64,000 nucleotides of DNA from Isochrysis galbana (taxonomy: Eukaryota; Haptophyta; Isochrysidales; Isochrysidaceae): positions 4,909,587 to 4,973,586 of the forward strand of contig CM030934.1 of the NCBI GenBank assembly GCA_018136815.1. The letters run 5' to 3'. The notes under the pieces were generated by a model. That model did no database searches. It saw only the letters and a program-made list of their open reading frames with translations, and was not told the DNA's origin. A program made the position numbers and the translations under genes. Position 1 is the first letter of the stretch. Each line of letters opens with the position of its first letter. Shown in pieces: positions 10,501-18,100 of this stretch.

Positions 10501-11588
10501 GGAGTGAGTGGCGAAGGTGGCGGCGGAGACGGTGAGGGCGGTGGCGGAGACGGGGATGGAGGTGGTGGAGAAGGTGGAGGCAGTCTTGGCGAGGGCGGCG
10601 GCGGCGAGGGTGGATGCGTCGGCGGCGGCAGGTTTGGCGAGGGCGGCGGTAGCGAAGGCGAAGGCGGCGGCGGCGGTAGTGCGGGTGATGGCGGCGGAGA
10701 CGGCGATGGGGGTGTCGCCGGGAACGGCGGCGGCGGCGGCGCCGGCTTCATAACCTGGCCGCAAAAGTTGGCCGTGTTTTGGAAATATTCTCGAATACCG
10801 CTAATTCCGTCACTAAAGTAGGACATCTCTGTGCTAGTCGCGATGGACTCAATAGTAGACTGCCTCGCCGTACCGAACCCGACCGCAAAAATCGTGACGT
10901 CATCACCCCCATTCTGCGAGCTCGCCTTGAGGACGGATGCTTGTTCGATTGCCTCATCATCGCCTGTACCATTGTCAGCAATTGCAGCCGAGCACGTCTG
11001 GTCTCCATCCCATCGTCCCCCATCGGAATACGTCCATGCAGCCTTGGCGGGATTGTCTCGGGTGCACGTCTGCTGTCCATCGGTTAGCAATAGCATGATG
11101 CGTTTGGGTGACGCACCGGTGACTGCATCTTTTCGGGTGTTGCCCCTGACAAGCAGCTCCCGTCCCAAAGCGAGCCCATTCGAGATGGATGTCCATCCGT
11201 TGGCTCGCTGGTCAACTGCGAGCGGCCCTTTTTGCTCATATTCACGTATAGTCTCGGCCGTATCCGCCCACTCAGGGTAGTCAGCGCGGCACGTCGCATC
11301 ATCCTCACACAATTCGAGGCCCGCAGCAAGGGTGCTGGCGTCAGAGGTGAGCGTCGAGACAATCTCCCTCGCGTCGGCATCAAAGTCGACGATACCGAAC
11401 TGCGTGGATCCCTCGCCCAGCTCGAAGCCTGCGATGATCTCCCGTGCGAAGTAGTAGATCTCATTGTGGATCATCTCAGTATTGAAGTCGCAGTCATACT
11501 GCGAGGCCGCGTCATACCAGTAGCAGTTTCGCACGGAGCCCGAGCGGTCGAGGACGATCATGATGTCGGCGAAGAATGCGCAACTCAT
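1581..11588 (-). CDS. Giant vWA - Ser/Pro stalk - transmembrane - fimbrin (4 CH) protein
   Basis: One uninterrupted frame of 3,335 residues. Residues 1-275 are a von Willebrand A domain with all MIDAS elements (D14-R-S16-G-S18, T133 in GWTSIS, D170 in LLLTDG). Residues 281-1925 are SPPPP-type hydroxyproline-rich stalk, including eleven 84-residue units. Then come a short Cys-bounded segment with sequons NYT and NTT, and one hydrophobic span (1973-1991) followed by basic residues. The inside half is fimbrin/plastin: CH1 (about 2063-2195), CH2 split in two (2198-2274 and 2800-2855), CH3 (2873-2982, FRHWAASLGL, NCNYAV) and CH4 (2983-3099), then a tail with PPPPPVPPPPTTP. Seen: the domain order. 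Inferred: a type I surface protein tying the wall or matrix to actin. The ATG at 11588 begins inside the first vWA strand and no signal peptide is visible. The frame stays open upstream to about 11722, so an upstream exon is likely. No introns are needed in this 10 kb. Confidence 0.88.
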   Translation of the reverse strand: MSCAFFADIMIVLDRSGSVRNCYWYDAASQYDCDFNTEMIHNEIYYFAREIIAGFELGEGSTQFGIVDFDADAREIVSTLTSDASTLAAGLELCEDDATCRADYPEWADTAETIREYEQKGPLAVDQRANGWTSISNGLALGRELLVRGNTRKDAVTGASPKRIMLLLTDGQQTCTRDNPAKAAWTYSDGGRWDGDQTCSAAIADNGTGDDEAIEQASVLKASSQNGGDDVTIFAVGFGTARQSTIESIATSTEMSYFSDGISGIREYFQNTANFCGQVMKPAPPPPPFPATPPSPSPPPSPALPPPPPSPSLPPPSPNLPPPTHPPSPPPPSPRLPPPSPPPPSPSPPPPSPSPPPPSPLTPPPSPPPPSSPPPSPPPPSPSPPPSPSPPPPSSPPPSLPPPSTPPPSPSPPPPSPQLPPPSPAPPSVPPPPPPSPPPPTPPPPNLPPPPSPPPPSPSPPPPSPSLPPPSPSPPLPSPPPPSPSPSPPPPSPPPPSPSPPPPSPNMPPPPPPSPPAPSPPPPSPPPPSPSPPPPPPPPSTPPPSPPSQPPPSPPPPDAPPPNSPPPIPPPPSPNRPPPPPSPPPPSSPQPSPPPPSPPPPSPSSPAPSPPPPLRPPPTPPPSPPPPNSPPPSPPPPSPSQPPPPPSPPPPSPSPPPPTPSPPPPRSPGPEAPPPSPPPPSPPSPPPPLPPPTSPPPSPPPPTPPPSPPPPRPPPPSPPPPSPSQPPPPPSPPPPSPSPPPPTPSPPPPRSPGPEAPPPSPPPPSPPSPPPPLPPPTSPPPSPPPPTPPPSPPPPRPPPPSPPPPSPSQPPPPPSPPPPSPSPPPPTPSPPPPRSPGPEAPPPSPPPPSPPSPPPPLPPPTSPPPSPPPPMPPPSPPPPNSPPPSPPPPSPSQPPPPPSPPPPSPSPPPPTPSPPPPRSPGPEAPPPSPPPPSPPSPPPPLPPPTSPPPSPPPPTPPPSPPPPRPPPPSPPPPFPSQPPPPPSPPPPSPSPPPPTPSPPPPRSPGPAAPPPSPPPPSPPSPPPPLPPPTSPPPSPPPPTPPPSPPPPRPPPPSPPPPSPSQPPPPPSPPPPSPSPPPPTPSPPPPRSPGPAAPPPSPPPPSPPSPPPPLPPPTSPPPSPPPPTPPPSPPPPHPPPPSPPPPSPSQPPPPPSPPPPSPSPPPPTPSPPPPRSPGPAAPPPTPPPPSPPSPPPPLPPPTSPPPSPPPPTPPPSPPPPRPPPPSPPPPSPSQPPPPPSPPPPSPSPPPPTPSPPPPRSPGPEAPPPTPPPPSPPSPPPPLPPPTSPPPSPPPPTPPPSPPPPRPPPPSPPPPSPSQPPPPPSPPPPSPSPPPPTPSPPPPRSPGPAAPPPSPPPPSPPSPPPPLPPPTSPPPSPPPPTPPPSPPPPRPPPPSPPPPSPSQPPPPPSPPPPSPSPPPPTPSPPPPRSPGPAAPPPTPPPPSPPSPPPPLPPPTSPPPSPPPPTPPPSPPPPRPPPPSPPPPSPSQPPPPPSPPPPSPSPPPPTPSPPPPRSPGPAAPPPSPPPPSPPSPPPPLPPPTSPPPSPPPPTPPPSPPPPRPPPPRPPPPSPTLPLPRPSPPPPSASPLAPPPTSPPPSPAPAPPPPPSPPPPSLPSPSPPPPQPPSPLRPPPPPSPPPPPSPPPPLSPSPLLPPPSPSPPPPPSPPPPSLPPPPRSPDPTAPPPPSPPPPSPLPPSLPPPSLPPPSAPPPSPFSPPSPSPPPPPPPPPPPPKSPGPESPRPSPPPPSPLPPPSPLPPRSPGPAQPPPLPPPPPPLSPPPPPPLSPSSPPLLPPSPPPPPPPSPPPPALPPPRPSSPPPRAPRPSTPPPWAPPPSSPRPSPPAPLPPPPPPPVVQQAPAPPPRSPPPTPSPPAPSLPPPPPPPSLPPPASPLPFEPQPNPPPPLPPPLPPPPSSPSPFLPPPSPAPTPPPVPPMWPPGAPGALCVNYTNANLNTTEVYCIIPPGFLPSTNGVTISAFHSGDILPLAMLLLPMASLALFFVRQVNVNKTAEVGTTANFPDPKGMSPEPKVADPVPEDTGPVETRSAFVETMASPVEPTVFEVPPERLPVAEVPKGEFFGAQEQANIVNHLNELLQHEADILPAPLNPWSDEVLDKIGEGQLLSRALAKIDPDVLDLRALNKAAPGEVLSPLAMLQNNTLLVNAAASIGKAVPHIHETQLLYAPDNKQVALNQTWNIVQHGLLSKINVMTHPELKALLENGEKPSQVPVEALLARYLNKQVENYLEQHPQDRRQLPSDLKIDEKLEGDLTVPIAMALHQLAHVPIDSQPVEGGVGTPTSITGANASHLPFSNGAGPSGAYTPQGVPFGPSSGSPSSGSNLLINPLHGGINLAPTSTFTPQTASSNPGGPTDANSKMVSNSPLGLSGKPDLAELSAPIGAGGAADPTNAAGSNMIHSSPLAVSSQPYTAGASAPQATCGSAGPSQPANCSMISNDLLTTSGQPGSSGAFAPEDIGGATIGSNPTNGHGIARITLAHGGIIPASTSPFLAQPTGGTGETGSDGTATGNNPLMMLKGMGPGVAFNPDGTAVGSPGSSSAHSNITSNNPLVFNNGAGPGGASVTLDGAGIGLSSASASSNLNNNNPLMFNTGLAPEGSAYSADGSNYGLGGAPTGNKSLTLDPMGHGGILPTATTPFVPQPVDDEAGNAQAHGIMASNSMLPVNSSARSCASSAPDGACGVGLGAIASGNSMASNNPLLFNNGAAPGHAANANAAGGDGSSTIAFHQQALINDPMGQTNLSNLPTVPVVPQPLDGAESAKFDSKASGLGMPLNQAVLPTLPLLSNEAGEGLPKSFWTSTPEERARQVLSHAHNAAGQRIFSIVPTDLTEPRQRMQQAFIASVVDAFPGGAPDDNADAVEIPLEGTEDAAEERVFRHWAASLGLKLNMKDLYHDSTSGVVLLKVMEKLKPGCVDWSKVEGTPKNNYVKIANCNYAVQVARTLGCKLVGIAGSDIAAGSPKLTLAIWWQLMRMDFMNFIADLDMDQAHVLAWANAQVAASGCDIQLTRFGDPEIKSGVFLLRLMAAVAPEALDQANIKPGFTPHDQQLNAKLAISTSHKMGARVFCGWHDIIEARPKLMLSMMAAVMAVAFKNKTTTKSDVLKQVAKSKAQLEAAKASERFSRRSSSVASILSAASGIGSPRSKSITRSNNPNKFLDVMRKDIKCELEEESTIRSGPLKPPPPPVPPPPTTPRQRIVDFFSSIANMLPLPGRSKASACQEPSHTGFKLRLGANEPVQQRVSFRATDGDVDKPIHSPTLHVRNLGFDPSSLPKAPPVAKPPGIPPASTPRGGAPFKPSPRLEIESPRTPGSPTRHTPVSPREATIERAHALRI
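6892..9740. repeat. Tandem array of about eleven 252-bp units in the Pro-rich stalk
   Basis: The landmark GGCTGACTCGGGGACGG recurs at 7144, 7396, 7648, 7900, 8152, 8404, 8656, 8908, 9160 (variant), 9412 and 9664, an exact 252-base spacing. Each unit encodes 84 residues of the stalk and contains PSPSQPPPPPSPPPP and RSPGPxAPPP. Units differ by only a few substitutions (GPEA/GPAA, RPPP/HPPP/NSPP, one FPSQ for SPSQ), so the array has been recently expanded or kept uniform. Length is a multiple of three and no unit breaks the frame. Confidence 0.95.
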
Positions 11589-12551
11589 GGCTGTGCTCTC
11601 TCGTGCGCGCCTTGCGCGCGCGCGCGCCGCTGGCGCTGCTGATTGGTCTGCCGGCCTCGAGCGAAGGTCTATCGGATGGGCTCGCGGGGGAAGGCCGGAA
11701 GGGGCTAGGGAAGGGGAGGCTCAGCCCCTGTGCCACCACTGCTCCGGCCCTCTGCCTCGCGGGTCGCCCTCGTGGGGCACCTGCAGAAAATAAAAGGGAA
11801 TAGGCTGAGGAGAGAAGAGAACGGTGAGGGGGAGGAGGGGAAGGGCGCCGACAGGCCGGGAGAGAGTAAGGGGAGAGATCAAGAAGAGGGAGCCGCCTCG
11901 TCGGCCGAGGGAAGCCCACGAGAAGAGAAGGGCAGCAGTGCAGAGAGAAAGAGTGGGGCTCTATAGGGCGAGGGACTTCACAACGACGGTAAGAGGCGAG
12001 CACTTTCCGAGCGCCCCAACCACCGTCTGCCTAATGAGAAGACGGAGCCCCTTAGTGTTTAAACCAGTCCCCCCGCGCGAGGAGGTCAGAGTCAGATTCA
12101 AGCCTTGAATAAGAAAGAAGCTTCAACTCCGGCGGTGTTGGGAGCTCGCGCTGTCCTCTGATAGCGGGCGTTGGAAGACGAGCACAAAAACGTCGTCGGC
12201 GGTGGACAGCCAGAAACCGACGATGAAGTACCGTGGGGGGGGGGGGGGCACTGATGGACCCCCGCCATCCGTGGTGGACGGAAGTGAAACGGTTCTCAAC
12301 GGCCCCACCTCCCGCCACTTCCTTCTTCACAGGGGCGCGGCGCCTTCGAGAGAGCGCGCGGGGGGAAGGGGAGGGGGGGAGGGGGGGCCGAGCGTCGGCG
12401 TATCCCAGCTTCTTGAAGGGGATTCAGCTGTAAAGTAGAGGAGATCGGCTATAAAGTAGAGGAGAGAGAGAATACAAGAAAATCCTTCCACTGCCTGCAC
12501 CCCACCCCGTCTGCCGATGCAGCGGCGCGCCCCGCCCTTCGGACGGGCGGG
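11589..12551. other. Upstream region of the vWA-fimbrin gene, no clear gene
   Basis: On the minus strand a pyrimidine-rich stretch ending TTTTCTGCAG (about 11787-11800) looks like a splice acceptor and may mark the end of an intron before the vWA coding exon. No exon with a signal peptide can be picked with confidence. The rest is GC-rich low complexity, with a G run at 12235-12248 and polypurine tracts at 12360-12390. Frames here are antisense shadows. Confidence 0.5.
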
Positions 12552-12944
12552 ATGGATCATGCGGGTGCCGTCCTCATCGGTACGGGGGTGCTGATGCTAT
12601 TCAGCCGGCTCATCGTGGCCGTGCAACACCGTCGCTCTGTTCGCGCAGCCCTCACGCAGCACCATCGGTCTCGGGAGCCATGGAGGCCCGCACTCTGGCT
12701 CGCCACCACTCCTAGAGTTCGCCTTGCTCTCTTGGCCAGCACAGGCGTGATGGTCTGCGCCTTTGTGCCTGCCTTGACGCAGCGTTTACTTGGTCCGGAG
12801 AACCCTCTGGTCAGAGCCTCCGGAGTCACTCTTAAGTGGGGGCTTGTGATGGCGCTGCTGCGCACGGTGCGCAGGTGGGCAATAAATGCCGCCAGGCAAC
12901 GTGCAGGCTCTACCACTGGAGACATGCCGGAGCGGACGCGATGA
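12552..12944 (+). CDS. Hypothetical small membrane protein (130 aa)
   Basis: A 130-codon frame from ATG to stop. The product has three hydrophobic stretches, near residues 4-24 (AGAVLIGTGVLMLFSRLIVAV), 59-78 (LALLASTGVMVCAF) and 90-105, separated by Arg/His-rich loops. This pattern is more ordered than the low-complexity shadows around it and suggests a real multi-span membrane protein or its main exon. I do not recognise the family. It lies between two giant divergent genes, and nothing indicates co-regulation. It could still be a chance frame in GC-rich DNA. Confidence 0.4.
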   Translation: MDHAGAVLIGTGVLMLFSRLIVAVQHRRSVRAALTQHHRSREPWRPALWLATTPRVRLALLASTGVMVCAFVPALTQRLLGPENPLVRASGVTLKWGLVMALLRTVRRWAINAARQRAGSTTGDMPERTR

Positions 12945-13658
12945 ACTTTTTCGGGATGTCAAGAGATCCAGGCATCGCGCATGGCACTTCCACAACAGCT
13001 TAGATTCTGCGGGCGCCTCTCTTGCTTCTTATCTGTCGCTTGTGGGTACGCACGCACACTATTCGCGGCTATACCATTGTTGTGTGTACCAATCCGAAAC
13101 CCAGCCACCGCATCTCCAACCTGGTCGTCGAAGATGGACGCGAAGGCTGCACTTCACCTTGAGGAATCCGTGCATTCTCTTCAACGCACTCGTGGGACAA
13201 CCCGTTCGTTGTGTAGTGCCACAGGAATACACGGCTCCATCGTCTACTCAGGACCGGATCTGCGGCCGCAAGGACATAGGGTGTGCTTTTCGGTTCGCCG
13301 TGCCTTGCCGGCGACGGCGATGCAGCGACAATGCATTGCCGTGAATGTCGGTGTGTAGCTGTATGATGATTATCGAGCAAGAAATCTAGTGATCGAAACT
13401 TAGGTTTCCGAGTGATTATGTGGGTATGGTGATGATGGATGATGGGCACTCGCTCTTGCGAGTGCGAGTGCGAGCAGTGGGCGAGACCTAAGACCTTAGT
13501 AAAAGGCCGCAACCTCAGGTCTGCTTTTATTTTCGGCTGGCACCCCTACATCTCGGGTATAACTTCTATGCCCCCCTTGGGAACAGGGTACACCCCGCGT
13601 TCTACCCCAAGTCAGCTTGGCAAGTCCGTATAAGTGTTGTTTCTAAACCGGAAACCCC
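12945..13658. other. Intergenic, no supported gene
   Basis: Several overlapping frames of 100-150 codons on both strands contradict one another and lack domains. Short internal repetition GAGTGCGAGTGCGAG occurs near 13457-13472. I see nothing else here. Confidence 0.5.
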
Positions 13659-13712
13659 CCAAATTTTGTTGTCAAAATGTGAGGGTCGAGCACCTAAATT
13701 TCGATCAAAATT
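13659..13712. repeat. Short dispersed repeat, copy 1
   Basis: CCAAATTTTGTTGTCAAAAT followed by a GAGCACCTAAATTTCGATC block is matched at 37346-37405 with a few changes. The AT-rich half-palindromes (CAAATTTTGTTGTCAAAAT, and TTTCGATCAAAATT) suggest the end of a DNA element. It sits just beyond the 3' side of the hAT remnant at 13.9 kb. Confidence 0.65.
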
Positions 13713-13771
13713 AATACTACCTTGGAGTCTTCATAACTCATAACTTTATCACGCGCGGTAACCTTATGAGA

Positions 13772-13810
13772 GAGGTCTCGCCCCCCCGGCCCCAGGGGGG
13801 GCGAGACCTC
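13772..13810. other. Perfect 16-bp-stem hairpin
   Basis: GAGGTCTCGCCCCCCC (13772-13787) and GGGGGGGCGAGACCTC (13795-13810) are exact reverse complements around a 7-base loop, followed at once by a long C run. It is unlikely to be a protein feature. It may be a terminal or subterminal structure of the neighbouring hAT remnant, or an extrusion-prone site. Confidence 0.9.
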
Positions 13811-13924
13811 CCCCCCCCCCCCCCCTTGCCCCCCGCCCCCCTCCCTTATCTGCCACACCCCCTTCGTCCCCAACTGCGACCACGCACCACACACCCAACC
13901 CACGCACGACGCGACCCAAACAAG

Positions 13925-14530
13925 TTCTTAGCCGATGCGACGACCATTGAAACGACTCATCAAAAAGATGCTTGAAGATGGCCCGAAAGAGCTTGCTATT
14001 GTGAATCTGCATACATCATCCGTAGCAAAGACGACCCGTTCACAAGACGCCGAGTTGGGAGACATTGCGAAAGCGACGCGCGCAGCCTTTGACCAATGCG
14101 GCACAAGCTGCCCATTTGCGCGCCACCATTCAAGCACGCCCGCAGTGAATTGATCGACATCGGCGGCGACGTTGTAGCATGCCGTCTGTGCAGCAACTAG
14201 ATATACTGGGAGTTCCTCCTTGAGTTTGGCCAAGTCTGACACTCCTCCATCCGATGTTGCGAGGCCAAGGGGCGTTATTGCGGATGAATCATCTATCCAA
14301 GCGACAGTGACATGCCTTGCAGCAAACTGCAAACTGCGGGTCGAACGAACACTTGCACAACGTGAAGGATCTTGTACATTGTGGAGCAATCAAAATTATC
14401 AGCGCAATTGCCGGTGAGACGATCGTTCATGTACTGAATGCAGTTGCTGAGACCGGCAGCCATCTCCTTGCGCTCGGGCTCGGGCTCGTCGGTGACGGTA
14501 AAAGTAGTCGTCGAATTTCCTCTTCCTCAA
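13925..14530 (-). pseudogene. Decayed hAT transposase, C-terminal region
   Basis: Minus-strand fragments follow the order of a hAT C-terminal region. YMNDRLTGNC and MYKILHVVQVF are near 14.3-14.45 kb. The dimerisation-domain signature VLEWWRANGQLVPHWSKAARVAFAMSPNSASCERV is split here as VLEWWRANGQLVPHW, then KAARVAFAMSPNSASCERV, near 14.02-14.16 kb. SLLRMMYADSQ follows in another frame. At least two frameshifts and in-frame stops separate the pieces, so it is dead. The N-terminal half and termini are not visible. The family is known for 8-base target duplications; none was identified. Confidence 0.65.
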
Positions 14531-15104
14531 TCAAAGTCTTCGGTCGCTGAGTCAGAGGGATAAGTCACAGTGTATGCCGTGCGGCTGCCAAAGATCCCGC
14601 GGCGTGCTGATGGCGCGCCATGCTCCTCCAGCCGCGGCGACCAGCGCTAACCGATCTTCGCAAGGCTTGCTGCCGCTACCCAACGGGTACACTTCCGCAC
14701 TTCCGCACCTGGGCGCCCTGCTTCTTCTCGTACGAAATCTTGATGAGGTTGTCGCTCTCCCTTCCAGCTTCGGTGACGACGGCGTCATGCAGCACGTCAT
14801 ACCATACCTTCTGGCCTGGCAAGAAAGAAGTGATGGGGCGGGCAATGGGAGACAAGGCACAAGGCAGAGGCGGATGCATTGGCATTGGTGCGAGAAAAAA
14901 AACCTGCACAAGCATCTTATAAGTTAAAAGAAGTGCTGGTGCTAGCGGAAGGAGAGCGCCCACCACATGGCGGGAAACTTCGCTTCTCAGAGAGGCCGAG
15001 CAGAGCAGCTCTTCTAGCCTCAGGGCTTTTCTTCTCTGTAGAGCCTCAACTCTAACTCATATTTCCAAGGTGCGGTGGTGCAGCCCGACCCTTCCCTCAC
15101 GGCG
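14531..15104. other. Upstream region of the filamin-repeat gene
   Basis: No gene is supported. A minus-strand frame at 14676-14966 reads GQKVWYDVLHDAVVTEAGRE, which has balanced composition and may be a further piece of an old element or an isolated exon, but I cannot assign it. The 150 bases before 15105 would hold the promoter of the plus-strand gene; no clear TATA box is seen. Confidence 0.4.
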
Positions 15105-18100
15105 ATGGCGAGCCGCGCCTCCGGCCGCTCTGCGCCCTCGCGCTCAAGCGGGCACACGTGGCTGCACTACGAGCGCGCTTCGCGCTGTACCGTACGCCTG
15201 CTTGAGCCCAGCCGCACCCTCACGGCCGGCGAGTACGCGAGGCTGAGCTTCTGCTTCTCACCGGGTGAGCTTCGCCACCATGCGGCACTCCGCGTGGCTC
15301 TCCGTGGCCCCCCGCCGCCCACACGCTTCAGGATCGAGCTTCGAGGCGCGCCCGAGGCGCGTCCGGGGCACATGCCTGCGCACGCTTCCGCCCACGTTGC
15401 CTGGTCCGACATTCGAGCTGTGGACGCCGCCGGGTGGGATGTGTCAGGCGGCCGAGTTGAGGTGTGTGCAGGGCCAGTGCCGGTTGTGGGCAAGTACACG
15501 GTAAGAGTGATCATGGTCGGCGGCGGCGGCGGCCCTGCCCCCATGTCTAAGCTCACACCCATCGATGTGAACAGCGAGGGCACGATGCTGCTCAATGTTA
15601 CCGCGGGCGTGGCGGCAGCAGCACAGTGCGCGCTTCGACCACGGCGCCCAGCACGTGTCAAGACAAACCCGGCTGCGGGCGATGGCCAAAGCTGCGCACA
15701 TGGACGTGCTGGAGAGCCGATCGAGGTGGTGCTGGTAGCACGCGACGCATTTGGCAACCGGCGCAATATGGGAGGGGAGGCGCCGTACGTAGTTGTGCGT
15801 CGAGGCAGCGTTGGCGCGGCAACATCCGAGCTTACGGCTCAGTCCGGGCGAGAAGCACTCACAGAGCCTTCAGTATCCACGCTGAGCTCGCTTACTGTGG
15901 TGGCTGGCAGCGAGGACGGCTGCGTTGTGGAGGATATTGGCGATGGCTCCTATAATGTCCGGTTCTCTCGCCATGTGGCAGGGCCATACATCATACGTGC
16001 ATGGGTGCACGGCCAAGAGATTGCGAAGCCGTTGATGTGCCACATCTCACCCGCAAGCGTCGACCCAACGACCTCAATAGTGCGGCTTAGACGGCTGGAA
16101 GAGGAATTGACAATGGTGCCAGCCTGCGACTGCACGGAGCCATCGGAGGTGTTTGTTGCAGGCCAACGCTCCCAGTTTTGGATTGTACCCAGGGATCGAT
16201 TCGGCAACCGCTGCCCGGCGGGGCTTGGAGCCAGCGCCTGGTACGTCACGGTGTCTGCATTTGAGCAAGGCATGAGCGCTCACGCAGCAGAGCAGTCGGT
16301 GCGCATCGAGGCAGGACAAGTGGAGCACGGAGGACATCCCGAAGAGCGAGGCCATGGCGCCGTGGCGACCGAGTTGCATACTGATTCCGTCAGGGTGTCA
16401 TTGGTCTTTCCTCGCGAGGGGACTTATCGCCTCTCAGTCTTTGGCATTGGTTCTGATGGCGAAAGGGGTCAGCTCGTCGGATCGCCTTTTGATCTCGGCG
16501 TTCGCGCCGCGGACTTGGATGCGGAACAGACTTTTATGTTGCCACAGGCAGCTGTCTCGCAAACGCACGAGCAATGTGCACCCTCATGGCGCCGTGAGCT
16601 GTGTGCCGAGCGCGCGAGAGTCGTCGTTGGTGCAGGCCAGAGGGTTCGGCTCCTTCTTGGTGCTGCTGCGAGTGCTGCGGCATCGGCTGAGCTACCGCAA
16701 GTAGAGTTAGAAATGAAGGTTGCACCTTCTGACTTGTCCTCGAGTGATACCAAGACGTACGCCGACTGCCCCTGTGAGGACGGTGACACGACGGCATCGG
16801 ACGCTGGCTTGGAGACAGGCAATCACACGAGCATCATTTCCGCGTCGTTGGATACGAGCCCGCCTACTTGTGTCCAGCTGCCCGTGGAACGAGCACCAGA
16901 CGGCGAATTGTCGACACTCGTGCAGGTCCAGCGCGCAGGCAAGCACGTGCTGCACGTGCGTCTATCCGACGGCGAACCCATGGACGGATCTCCGTTCACT
17001 CTGCATGTGACCGCAGGCCCCATCCACTCGCCGTCCTGCATGTTCTTGCCTTTCGAGGCGAGCTCGGAGCACGAGCCGAGCCGATGGTCCGTGTCGGAGA
17101 GCCATCACAGTGCTACTGCGAGCCCGGTGGAGAGCTCGGCAGCCTTGTTGAGTTCGCATACTTCTACAGCTCGCGGCAACCGACCTGTTGCACAGTCGGC
17201 GACCGCGGCCGAAAGTCCGGCGGGAATGAACACTGGCGCCTACATGGTTGCGGGCGAGGCAGCGTTCCTGACTTTCATCGCTAAAGACCGCTTCGGCAAC
17301 GCCTGCGCACTCGGGCCAGCCTCCTTCTTTGTGTACTTCGAGCGCTTGATGCCTCACTTGCAGTACATGTGGAGTCCACACGTTGCACATGCGACAGTGA
17401 AAGAGCTGAGCGCGTTGCTGACTGCGCGAGTGTGCTCGGACTCGGTCGAAAACGTGGCCGGTAAAGATTCGGCAAGGCTGAACGGCAAGATTATCAAGAT
17501 GAAATGCAGTCTACAAGAGACGGGCATTCCTGGTGTGTTCCAGGTGACACTTCGCGCACCACGTGCCGCCGGGCGGTATGCTGCACGCGCAGTGATACTC
17601 GACGAGGCCCTCGAAATCCCGCTCGACTGTTACGTTCGGCCGGGAGTCCTCAGCATTGCTCATTCTTCAGCTGATGGCCCGGGCGTAAACGCACTCCCTG
17701 CAACCGCAGAAGCACGATTTCAGATCACCCCGCTCGATAGATACGGCAACCAATGCGGTGTTCCAAGTGCCAACGCGCCCGATGCCGCCGTGCGCATCTC
17801 GTGGCATGTCAGTATTCAAGCACGCGCCGCAGCGCACGCCGAGGCAGCCGCCGCGGCACAGGCCTCCCTTTGCATCGAGCAAAATAGCGATGGAAGCTAT
17901 CTCGTGCGGACCCGCTACTCGCGTTCCGGCGTCTACGTCGTGCATGTCTCTGGCGTCGCGCAGTCCTCCTTGTCCGCCCGAAATGGCGGCAACGAAGCCG
18001 CAAAGATGGTGTCAGTGGCTGGGTCCCCTTTCGAACTGCTCGTTACTCCTAGCCCGGAAGATGCGGCCGCCCTGCGACTTGCAGACGAATGGGACGGCGA

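Noticed and set aside
8080-10764. 894-codon minus-strand Ala/Ser/Thr-rich frame
   Set aside because: A shifted reading of the same array that covers the real vWA-fimbrin frame and has no start or domain of its own.
5779-10821. Long plus-strand Gly-rich frames (456, 155 and 284 codons) and Ala/Glu-rich frames (688 and 791 codons)
   Set aside because: They are complements of the SPPPP-coding array: the period of 252 is a multiple of three and GC-rich codons leave all frames open. They lack any non-repeat domain.
12886-13358. Frames of 125-150 codons after the small membrane protein
   Set aside because: Mutually overlapping, with no domain and no splice signals linking them convincingly.
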